The translations under genes and the position numbers were made by a program. The notes beneath the pieces were generated by a model that made no database searches, was not told the origin of the DNA, and saw nothing but the letters and a program-made list of their open reading frames with translations. A stretch of DNA of 12,629 nt from Brevundimonas sp. (GTDB taxonomy: Bacteria > Pseudomonadota > Alphaproteobacteria > Caulobacterales > Caulobacteraceae), in assembly GCA_024711185.1 (NCBI GenBank), contig JANJTI010000056.1, positions 1 to 12,629 on the forward strand, given 5' to 3'. The stretch's first letter is position 1; each line of letters opens with the position of its first letter. This document shows, piece by piece, positions 1-9,744 of this stretch.

Positions 1-336
1 GTGCTGGACAGCCAGGCGGTGCTGATCCGCTCCCCGGCGCCGCCCGAGCCGGCGCTGGCCGAATTGCTGGACAGCATCGTCGAGCGGATGGCCGGCGTGG
101 TCGCCTCCCAGGGGGCCAAGTACGTAATGCTGAACGCTCCGCGCAGCGCCCTGGACGAGATCGCCGCCATCCTGCCGGGCGCCGGAGCGCCGACGGTCAT
201 GCCGCTGTCCGGCCGCGACGACGCCGTGGCCGTGCACGCCGTCTGCCAGGAGGCGGTGTTCTGGGAGACGCTGGAACGCCTCAAGGCCGCCGGCGCTTCA
301 GCCATCCTCGTCCTCCCGATCGAGAAGATGATGTGA
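1..336 (+). CDS. hisG: ATP phosphoribosyltransferase HisG, long form, C-terminal part (left edge truncated)
   Basis: This is the last 111 codons of HisG, which joins ATP and PRPP to give N1-(5-phosphoribosyl)-ATP, the committed first step of histidine synthesis. Only the end of the chain is visible. It matches the C-terminal ACT-like regulatory domain of long-form HisG: a YVMLNAPRSALDEI stretch (compare YIMMHAPTERLDEV in E. coli), ILPGAGAPTVMPLSG, FWETLERLKAAGAS and the terminal ILVLPIEKMM. In the family this domain binds histidine for feedback inhibition and makes HisZ unnecessary. The in-frame GTG at base 1 aligns with an internal residue of the E. coli protein, so it is an ordinary Val codon and the real start lies upstream of the window. 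The TGA stop (334-336) overlaps the hisD start. Long-form HisG is unusual for Alphaproteobacteria, which mostly use short HisG with HisZ. Confidence 0.95.
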   Translation: MLDSQAVLIRSPAPPEPALAELLDSIVERMAGVVASQGAKYVMLNAPRSALDEIAAILPGAGAPTVMPLSGRDDAVAVHAVCQEAVFWETLERLKAAGASAILVLPIEKMM

Positions 337-1643
337 TGCGGCGGATCGACTGGAGTTCGCTGGACGCCGCAGGGCGGAAGGCCGCCCTCGCCCGCCCGGC
401 CCGTCGCGGCGACCCCGCGCTGGTCAAGGGGGTGCGCGCCATTCTCAAGGATGTGCAGACCCGCGGCGGGGCCGCGGTGACGGAGTGGAGCCTCAAGCTG
501 GACGGCGCCGCGCCGCGCCGCATCGCCATCACCCCGGAAGCCGAAGCCGCCGCCCGCGCCGCCCTGCCGCCGTCGGCGACCCGCGCGCTGCGCATCGCCG
601 CGGAGAACGTGCGCATCTTCCACGAGGCGACCCGGCCTGAGGACTCCCCCTGGGTGGAAACCACCCCCGGCGTCCGCTCGCGCCTCGCCTGGCGGCCGAT
701 CGGCTCGGCCGGTCTCTACGTCCCCGGCGGCACCGCGCCGTTGTTCTCCTCGTTGCTGATGCTGGCGATCCCGGCGGCCGTGGCCGGCGTGAAGCGTCGC
801 GTCGCCGTGACCCCGCCCCCGCGCGACGGCGAGGCGCACCCGGCGATGATCGTCGCCGCCGCCGAGGCCGGGCTGGACGCCCTCTGGCTGATCGGCGGCG
901 CCCAGGCCATCGCCGCCCTGACCTTCGGCGCGACCTTCGAGGACGGCGAAATCGAGCCGGTCGACAAGCTGTTCGGTCCCGGCAACGCCTGGGTGGCCGA
1001 GGCCAAGAAGCAGGCCAGCGCCCTGCCCGGCGGACCGGCCGTCGACATGCCGGCCGGGCCGTCGGAGCTGATGGTCGTCGCCGACCGCCACGCCGATCCC
1101 GAGATCGTCGCCGCCGATCTGATCAGCCAGGCCGAGCACGACGTCGACGCCCAGGTGCTGCTGGTCTCCGACAGCCGCGGCCTGATCGAGGCGGCGCTGG
1201 CGGAGGTGGAGCGCCAGCTGGAGACCCTGCCCCGCGCCGACATCGCCCGCGCCTCGCTGGCCCAAGGTCGGGTCCTGCGCGTGCGCGACCTCGCCGAAGC
1301 CTGCGACGTCGCCAACGCCTACGGGCCAGAGCACCTGTCGCTGCAGACGGTGGACGCGGAGGCGCTGCTGCCGCGCATCGAGGCCGCCGGCGCCGTGTTC
1401 GTCGGGCGCTGGGCCGCCGAGACGCTGGGCGACTACGCCGCCGGCCCGAGCCACGTTCTGCCGACCGACGGGGCCGCCCGCACCCTGGGTGGGATCTGCA
1501 CCGCCAGCTTCCTGACCTGGATGTCGGTGCAGACCGTCAGCGAGGCCGGCGCGGCGCAGCTCGCCCCGGCGGCGGCGCGACTGGCCCGGATGGAAGGGCT
1601 GGAGGCCCACGCCCGCGCCGCCGACCTGAGGGCCGCGTCGTGA
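336..1643 (+). CDS. hisD: Histidinol dehydrogenase HisD
   Basis: HisD is the zinc- and NAD-dependent enzyme that oxidises L-histidinol to L-histidine in two steps, the last steps of the pathway. The length (435 aa from ATG 336) is normal. The family signature is complete: GLYVPGG near residue 126, the FGPGNAWV region, DMPAGPSELMVVAD and ISQAEHD. Residues matching the E. coli zinc ligands are present as Gln265, His268, Asp366 (GDYAAGPSHVLPT) and His425, and the catalytic Glu-His pair is Glu332/His333 in YGPEHL. ATG 336 overlaps the hisG stop by one base (TGATG). A GTG at 333 would give the GTGA overlap used by later genes and one extra Met, so the start is uncertain by one codon. The 3' end overlaps the next gene by four bases. 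It should be a fully active enzyme. Confidence 0.97.
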   Translation: MRRIDWSSLDAAGRKAALARPARRGDPALVKGVRAILKDVQTRGGAAVTEWSLKLDGAAPRRIAITPEAEAAARAALPPSATRALRIAAENVRIFHEATRPEDSPWVETTPGVRSRLAWRPIGSAGLYVPGGTAPLFSSLLMLAIPAAVAGVKRRVAVTPPPRDGEAHPAMIVAAAEAGLDALWLIGGAQAIAALTFGATFEDGEIEPVDKLFGPGNAWVAEAKKQASALPGGPAVDMPAGPSELMVVADRHADPEIVAADLISQAEHDVDAQVLLVSDSRGLIEAALAEVERQLETLPRADIARASLAQGRVLRVRDLAEACDVANAYGPEHLSLQTVDAEALLPRIEAAGAVFVGRWAAETLGDYAAGPSHVLPTDGAARTLGGICTASFLTWMSVQTVSEAGAAQLAPAAARLARMEGLEAHARAADLRAAS

Positions 1644-3076
1644 GCCCCCTGCCCGCCCCCTTCCCGCCGCTCGTCGCCGGCGGCGACGGACTGGAACGCC
1701 ACCCGGAGCCGCCGGCGGCCCTGGCCGCGCGCATGGCCGAGGTCTACGGCGTGCCGGCCGACAGCGTGCTGCCGGTGCGCGGCGTCACCCACGGACTGGA
1801 GCTGGTCTGGCGCATGGCGGCCCGGGCGGGGCTCGCGGTCGAGGCCCCGGAGGCGGAGCCGTATCGCGCCCTGGCCGACCTCTACCTCAGCCCGCCGCCC
1901 GGCGCCGGCGTCGCCGCGGTGATCGTTCGTGGCGGCCAAGCGGCCGAGGCGGTGGCGGAGACGGCCGCTCGCGTCGCCCCCGCCCTGCTCGTCGTCGACG
2001 AAGGCCGCATCGAGTTCGAGGACGCGACCTCGGCCGCCGCGGTGATCGTCGACCAGCCCAACCTCGTCGTGCTGCGCAGCCTGTCCCTCGCCCGGGGTCT
2101 TGCCGGGGCGCGGGTCGGCGCGGCGCTTGGCTGGCCCGAGACGCTGGCGCGGCTGGCGGCCGCGATGGAGCCCCACGCCCTGCCGACGCCCTCGGTGCGG
2201 CTGGCGCTGCAGGCGTTGGACCCGTCCCGGATGATCGAGACCGGCGAGCGCATCGCCGCGGTCCGTCGGGAGCGGGCCCGGCTGGCGGCGGCGCTGGCGG
2301 CGCGGATGCCGGCTGAGCCCGGGGACGGCCCGACGCTGGTCGTGCGCCCTGACGACATCGAGACGACGCTCGCCGATCTCGCCCGTTTCGGCGTGCCGGC
2401 GGACCGGGAAAGCGACCGCCTGCGCCTGCCCGTGTCGGCCGGCGCGGCGGTGAACGATCGCCTGCTGGCGGCGCTGGGCGTCGCCGAGGCTGGCGCCCGG
2501 CCGAACCGCACCGGAGAGGCGGTCCGCGACACGAAGGAAACCCGTATCGTCTGCGCCGTCGACCTCGACGCCGCCGGACCGGTGCGCATCGCCACCGGAG
2601 TCGGCTTCTTCGACCACATGCTGGAGCAGGTCGCCGCGCACGGCGGCTTCTCTCTGCGGCTGGCCTGCGAGGGCGACCTGCACACCGATCCGCACCACAC
2701 CGTCGAGGACTGCGCCATCGCGCTCGGACAGGCCCTGAAGCGGGCGCTGGGCGAGCGGCGGGGCATCGCCCGCTACGGCTTCGTCCTGCCCATGGACGAG
2801 GCCGAGGCGAAGGTGTCGATCGACCTGTCGGGGCGCCCCTATCCGGTGTTCGAGGGGACCTTCGCCACCCCGTTCATCGGAGACTACCGCACCGACCTCA
2901 CCGCCCACGTGTTCCGCTCGCTGGCAGAGCACCTCGGCGCGGCGATCCACGTCTCGGTCACCGGCGACGACGACCACCACAAGACCGAGGCCGTCTACAA
3001 GGCCTTCGGCCGCGCCCTGCGCCAGGCGATCCGCATCGAGGGCGAGGCGGTGCCGAGCACCAAGGGGGTGCTGTGA
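1640..3076 (+). CDS. hisB: Fusion: degenerate HisC-like domain + imidazoleglycerol-phosphate dehydratase (HisB)
   Basis: One open frame of 478 codons encodes two domains. Residues ~290-478 are a complete imidazoleglycerol-phosphate dehydratase, which turns IGP into imidazole-acetol phosphate. It has GVGFFDHMLEQ, the metal-binding HHTVED (His352, His353, Glu356), a second DDHHKTE motif (His446, His447, Glu450) and the C-terminal PSTKGVL of gamma-type HisB. Residues ~15-282 follow the HisC fold in order: LERHPEP, GVPADSVLPVRG, LLVVDEGRIEF, LRSLSLARGLAGARVG, PTPSVRLALQAL and RLRLPV. The Schiff-base Lys of the TLSKAF motif is Leu150, the Tyr of DEAY is Arg123, and the PNNPTG segment is missing with a shortened middle. 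Asp120 and Arg158 remain. I infer that aminotransferase activity is lost. The HAD phosphatase domain of E. coli HisB is absent. The GTG start overlaps the hisD stop (GTGA). HisB function is near certain. The role of the N-terminal part is unknown. Confidence 0.93.
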   Translation: MSPLPAPFPPLVAGGDGLERHPEPPAALAARMAEVYGVPADSVLPVRGVTHGLELVWRMAARAGLAVEAPEAEPYRALADLYLSPPPGAGVAAVIVRGGQAAEAVAETAARVAPALLVVDEGRIEFEDATSAAAVIVDQPNLVVLRSLSLARGLAGARVGAALGWPETLARLAAAMEPHALPTPSVRLALQALDPSRMIETGERIAAVRRERARLAAALAARMPAEPGDGPTLVVRPDDIETTLADLARFGVPADRESDRLRLPVSAGAAVNDRLLAALGVAEAGARPNRTGEAVRDTKETRIVCAVDLDAAGPVRIATGVGFFDHMLEQVAAHGGFSLRLACEGDLHTDPHHTVEDCAIALGQALKRALGERRGIARYGFVLPMDEAEAKVSIDLSGRPYPVFEGTFATPFIGDYRTDLTAHVFRSLAEHLGAAIHVSVTGDDDHHKTEAVYKAFGRALRQAIRIEGEAVPSTKGVL

Positions 3077-3675
3077 CCGAGGTCGCCCTGCTGTCCTATG
3101 GCGCCGGCAACGTCGCCTCGGTGCAGTTCGCACTGGAGCGTCTCGGCGCGACCGTTCGCCTGACCGCGGATCCTGTCGCGATCGCCGGAGCCGAACGGCT
3201 GATCCTGCCCGGCGTCGGCCAGGCCGGCTGGGCCATGGCGAGGCTGCAGGCGCTTGGACTTGTCGGCCCCATCCGCGACTTCCCGCGGCCCCTGCTGGGG
3301 GTCTGCCTCGGCCAGCAGTTGCTGTTCGAGGCCAGCGAGGAAGGCGGCGGTACGCCGATGCTGGGCCTGATCCCCGGTCAGGTTCGCCGCCTGCAGCCCG
3401 ATCCGGTACGCACCGTGCCGCACATGGGCTGGTCGCGGCTGCAGATCGTGCGCGACGACCCGCTGCTGGCGGGGCTTGGCGACGAGAGCTGGGCCTATTT
3501 CGTGCACAGCTACGTCTGTCCGGACGGCCCCGCGACGCTGGCCCGCGCCGACTACGGCGATCCGGTGCCGGCGGTCGTGCGTCAGGCCAATCGCTGGGGC
3601 TGCCAGTTCCACCCCGAACGCTCGTCGGACACGGGCGCCCACATCCTGCGCAACTTCCTGGAGCTGCCCGCGTGA
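3073..3675 (+). CDS. hisH: Imidazole glycerol phosphate synthase, glutaminase subunit HisH
   Basis: HisH is the class I glutamine amidotransferase partner of HisF. It hydrolyses glutamine and feeds ammonia through HisF to PRFAR, giving IGP and AICAR. The length (200 aa) is normal. The N-terminal SYGAGNVASV, the LPGVGQA oxyanion-region motif and the nucleophile elbow GVCLGQQLLF (Cys78) are present. So are PHMGW, YFVHSY and the catalytic His180/Glu182 in QFHPERS. The triad is complete. The gene starts with GTG, overlapping the preceding stop by four bases (GTGA), and its own stop overlaps hisA in the same way. This fits coupled translation and balanced production with HisF two genes on. Confidence 0.97.
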   Translation: MTEVALLSYGAGNVASVQFALERLGATVRLTADPVAIAGAERLILPGVGQAGWAMARLQALGLVGPIRDFPRPLLGVCLGQQLLFEASEEGGGTPMLGLIPGQVRRLQPDPVRTVPHMGWSRLQIVRDDPLLAGLGDESWAYFVHSYVCPDGPATLARADYGDPVPAVVRQANRWGCQFHPERSSDTGAHILRNFLELPA

Positions 3676-4397
3676 TCGTCTATCCCGCCATCGACCTGAA
3701 GGACGGCGTCTGCGTGCGGCTGATGCACGGGCGTTTCGACCAGGCGACGCAGTACGACGAGCGGCCGGCCGCGCGGCTGGCCGCCTTCGCCGCGGCCGGG
3801 GCGACCTGGGTCCACGTCGTCGATCTGGACGGCGCAGAGGCCGGACAGGCCCGCCAGCATGCGCTGATCGGCGAGCTGGCGCGGGCCGTGGACGTGCGGA
3901 TCCAGTCGGGCGGCGGGGTGCGGTCCCGCGCCGACGTGGAGGCTCTTCTGCGCGCGGGCGTCAGCCGGGTGGTGGTCGGTTCGCTGGCCGTCACGGCGTC
4001 GGAGACGGTGGCGGACTGGCTGGCGACCTTCGGCCCGGAGCGGATCACCCTCGCCATCGACGTGAAGGCGGAGGGTGAACGCTACATCCCCGCCCTGAAG
4101 GGCTGGACCGAGGCGGCGGACGTGGACCTCTGGACGGCGCTCGACCGCTATCCCCCGGGAACCGTCCGGCATCTGCTGGTCACCGATGTCGGCCGCGACG
4201 GGGCGCTGACCGGACCCAACCTCGACCTGCTGGCGCAGATCGTCCGGCGGCGGTCGGACCTGCAGGTGCAGGCCTCCGGCGGCGTCGCCTCGCTGGACGA
4301 CCTCGCCGCCGCCCGGGCACTCGGCTGCGCCGGGGCCATCGTCGGGCGGGCGCTCTACGAGGGCCGCTTCACCGTCGAACAGGCGCTGGCGGCATGA
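3672..4397 (+). CDS. hisA: ProFAR isomerase HisA
   Basis: HisA is the (βα)8-barrel 1-(5-phosphoribosyl)-5-[(5-phosphoribosylamino)methylideneamino]imidazole-4-carboxamide isomerase. It converts ProFAR to PRFAR by an Amadori rearrangement. The chain of 241 aa is typical. The catalytic Asp pair is visible as Asp8 in YPAIDLKDG and Asp130 in LAIDVK. The two phosphate-binding Gly motifs of the half-barrel repeat are IQSGGGVRSRAD and VQASGGVASLDD, and HVVDLDGA is also conserved. GTG start with GTGA overlap of hisH; the stop overlaps the hisF ATG (ATGA). HisA is homologous to the next gene, hisF, as is usual for this pair. Confidence 0.97.
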   Translation: MIVYPAIDLKDGVCVRLMHGRFDQATQYDERPAARLAAFAAAGATWVHVVDLDGAEAGQARQHALIGELARAVDVRIQSGGGVRSRADVEALLRAGVSRVVVGSLAVTASETVADWLATFGPERITLAIDVKAEGERYIPALKGWTEAADVDLWTALDRYPPGTVRHLLVTDVGRDGALTGPNLDLLAQIVRRRSDLQVQASGGVASLDDLAAARALGCAGAIVGRALYEGRFTVEQALAA

Positions 4398-5161
4398 CCG
4401 CGCGGCGCATCATTCCCTGCCTCGACGTCAGGGACGGCCGGGTGGTGAAGGGCGTCCGCTTCGAGGGCCACGTCGACATGGGCGACGCCGCCGAGCTGGC
4501 GGCGCGCTATCGCGACGCCGGGGCCGACGAACTGGTCTTCTACGACATCACGGCCAGCCCGGAGGGGCGGAACCTTGATCATGGCTGGGTGCGCGACATC
4601 GCGCGACTGCTGGACATTCCCTTCTGCGTCGCCGGCGGCATCCGCACGGTCGAGCAGGCCGGCCGCTGCCTCGACAGCGGCGCCGACAAGATCTCCGTCA
4701 ACCCGCCGGCGCTGGAGCGGCCGGAGCTGGTCGGCGAACTGGCCGACCGCTTCGGCGGCCAGAGCGTGGTCGTCGGCGTGGACTCGCGGCGGAGCGGCCA
4801 CGACTGGATGGTGCACCGGTACACGGGCGACCCCTCGCGCAGCGGCGCGGCCGGCCGGCGCACGCTGGACTGGATCGTCGAGGCGCAGGACCTGGGCGCC
4901 GGCGAGATCGTCCTGAACTGCATGGACGAGGACGGGGTCCGGCGGGGTTACGACCTCGAACAGCTGAAGGCGGCGCGGTCGCGGTTGACCATCCCGCTGG
5001 TCGCGTCGGGCGGCGCCGGGGAGGCCCGGCACTTCCGCGAGGTGTTCGAACAGGCCGACGTCTCGGGCGCGCTGGCGGCCAGCGCGTTCCATTCGGGGAC
5101 GCTGGCCATTCCGGAACTGAAGGCGAGCCTTTCGGCCGTCGGAATCGAGGTGCGGCCATGA
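4394..5161 (+). CDS. hisF: Imidazole glycerol phosphate synthase, cyclase subunit HisF
   Basis: HisF is the cyclase barrel of IGP synthase. It uses ammonia delivered by HisH to cleave PRFAR into IGP and AICAR, the latter returning to purine synthesis. The length (255 aa) is standard. Catalytic Asp11 is in RRIIPCLDVRDGRVVKG and Asp130 is in VVGVDS. The phosphate-binding loops CVAGGIRTVEQ and VASGGAGEARHF are intact. The sequence is of the gammaproteobacterial type: HRYTGDPSR, GAGEIVLNCMDEDGVRRGYD and DVSGALAASAFHSG closely follow what I recall of Xanthomonas and E. coli HisF. Typical alphaproteobacterial HisF instead reads LTSMDRDGTK at the corresponding place. It overlaps hisA and hisIE by ATGA junctions. 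Confidence 0.97.
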   Translation: MTARRIIPCLDVRDGRVVKGVRFEGHVDMGDAAELAARYRDAGADELVFYDITASPEGRNLDHGWVRDIARLLDIPFCVAGGIRTVEQAGRCLDSGADKISVNPPALERPELVGELADRFGGQSVVVGVDSRRSGHDWMVHRYTGDPSRSGAAGRRTLDWIVEAQDLGAGEIVLNCMDEDGVRRGYDLEQLKAARSRLTIPLVASGGAGEARHFREVFEQADVSGALAASAFHSGTLAIPELKASLSAVGIEVRP

Positions 5162-5772
5162 TCGACATCGACGGCGTGGACTTCGCCAAGGGCGGCGGCC
5201 TCGTCCCCGTGGTGGTGCAGGACGCCGCCACCCTGCAGGTGCTGACGCTCGCTTACATGGACCGGGCGGCGCTGGGGGAGACCCTGTCGTCCGGAGAGGC
5301 CACCTTCTTCTCGCGCTCGCGCGGCGGGCGCTGGCGCAAGGGCGAGACCTCGGGCAACCGGCTGGACGTGGTCTCGATCACCGCCGACTGCGACGGGGAC
5401 GCGCTGGTGCTCAAGGTCCACCCCCGCGGGCCGGCCTGCCATCTCGGGCGCACCAGCTGTTTCGGCGAGGAGGATGCGCCGGGGCTGGGGCGGCTGGGGC
5501 GGCTGGAGGCGACGATCGCCGCCCGGGCGGGCGCCGATCCGGCGACCAGCTGGACGGCCCGGCTGCTGGCCGAGGGACCGAAGCGCGCGGCCCAGAAGGT
5601 CGGCGAGGAAGGGGTGGAGACGGCGCTCGCCGGCGCTGCCGGGCCGGACGAGGAACTGGCCTCGGAGGCGGCCGACCTGCTCTACCACCTGCTGGTGCTG
5701 CTGCGGGCGCGCGGCCTGACCCTGCAGGCGGCGCTCGACGTGCTGACGACGCGGGCGAACGCGGACCGCTGA
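5158..5772 (+). CDS. hisIE: Bifunctional phosphoribosyl-AMP cyclohydrolase / phosphoribosyl-ATP pyrophosphatase HisIE
   Basis: This 204-aa protein carries steps 2 and 3 of the pathway in one chain. Residues ~15-105 are HisI, the PR-AMP cyclohydrolase. They include AYMDRAAL, FFSRSRGGRWRKGETSGN, the Mg-site acids Asp77, Asp79 and Asp81 around DCDGD, and zinc-ligand cysteines Cys78, Cys94 and Cys101 (GPACHLGRTSCF). Residues ~112-203 are HisE, the PR-ATP pyrophosphatase, with SWTARLL, KVGEEGVET and EAADLLYHLLVLL. Both parts look intact. Fused hisIE is the rule in gammaproteobacterial compact operons, whereas Alphaproteobacteria usually have separate hisI and hisE. It is the last gene of the histidine operon. 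No strong intrinsic terminator follows within the next 40 bases. Confidence 0.96.
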   Translation: MIDIDGVDFAKGGGLVPVVVQDAATLQVLTLAYMDRAALGETLSSGEATFFSRSRGGRWRKGETSGNRLDVVSITADCDGDALVLKVHPRGPACHLGRTSCFGEEDAPGLGRLGRLEATIAARAGADPATSWTARLLAEGPKRAAQKVGEEGVETALAGAAGPDEELASEAADLLYHLLVLLRARGLTLQAALDVLTTRANADR

Positions 5773-5811
5773 GCCGCGGAACCTGCCCCACTCGCGCGCG
5801 GTTTCCCCCGC

Positions 5812-5991
5812 ATGGACATGGAAGCGCAGATCGTCGAGGCCCTGAAGGCCGAGTTCCAGCGCCAGGCGGCCGAGACCGGCGAGGCCCTCCGCGTGGGCGA
5901 GGCCGCGGCCGGCCGCCTGCAGGTCGAGGGCGCCATCGATCTGGAGGCGCTGGCCATGGCCGTGGCGGGGGCCGTCGCCGGCGGACCCTAG
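5812..5991 (+). CDS. Small 59-aa ORF of unknown function
   Basis: An open frame of 59 codons from ATG 5812 (or ATG 5818) to TAG 5989-5991, lying 39 bases after hisIE. Its codons have strong G/C third positions and the composition is that of a small acidic helical protein: MDMEAQIVEALKAEFQRQ, then a GRLQVEGAIDLEAL stretch, ending AVAGAVAGGP. There are no Cys residues and no convincing signal peptide or long membrane segment. The Ala/Gly/Val tail is too short to call a helix through the membrane. No clear Shine-Dalgarno precedes it, so it may be translated by coupling with hisIE or not at all. I have an unverified impression that similar short proteins occur in Caulobacterales. Function is not recognised. 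Confidence 0.5.
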   Translation: MDMEAQIVEALKAEFQRQAAETGEALRVGEAAAGRLQVEGAIDLEALAMAVAGAVAGGP

Positions 5992-5999
5992 GCCTCCGC

Positions 6000-6029
6000 T
6001 TGCCCGACGGAAACGCCGGGCGCTAGGCT
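6000..6029 (+). promoter_or_regulatory. Candidate promoter for the 5-oxoprolinase gene block
   Basis: TTGCCCG (6000-6006) and GCTAGGCT (6022-6029), separated by 15 bases, resemble the Caulobacter housekeeping promoter pattern (TTGaCgS then GCTANAWC). They lie ~30 bases before a GGAG Shine-Dalgarno (6049-6052) and ATG 6060. The match is partial and the spacer is slightly long. It is the only promoter-like element I see ahead of this block. Confidence 0.4.
6002..6021 (+). other. GNRA-loop hairpin between small ORF and 5-oxoprolinase gene
   Basis: GCCCG (6002-6006) pairs with CGGGC (6017-6021). After one A·C mismatch, CG (6008-6009) pairs with CG (6014-6015), closing a GAAA tetraloop (6010-6013). 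A wider inverted repeat, GGCCTC (5991-5996) and GAGGCC (6030-6035), encloses it. No T-run follows, so it is not a classical intrinsic terminator. It may end or protect the upstream transcript. Because it sits exactly between the putative -35 and -10 elements, it may instead act as an operator. The structure is seen in the sequence; the role is inferred. Confidence 0.45.
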
Positions 6030-6059
6030 GAGGCCCGCCTCGCCCACCGGAGTCCGCCC

Positions 6060-9686
<3,627 letters not shown>

Positions 9687-9744
9687 GGGCTTTTCGGAAG
9701 CGGCGAACCGCGCAACTGTCGCGCCGGAACGGAGGGGATCGTCG

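Noticed and set aside
1640..2500. Annotating the N-terminal half of the fusion as a working histidinol-phosphate aminotransferase
   Set aside because: The Schiff-base lysine position is Leu150, the PNNPTG segment is absent and the DEAY tyrosine is Arg, so transamination is not credible despite the fold similarity.
1433..3133. Antisense open frame of 566 codons opposite hisD/hisB
   Set aside because: Arg-rich composition, no family resemblance, and fully covered by convincing + strand genes, so it is a GC-driven shadow.
9700..9711. GCGG-CGAA-CCGC mini-hairpin between the oxoprolinase and DUF969 genes
   Set aside because: Only four base pairs and no T-tract. It is expected by chance at this GC content and not enough to call a terminator or processing site.
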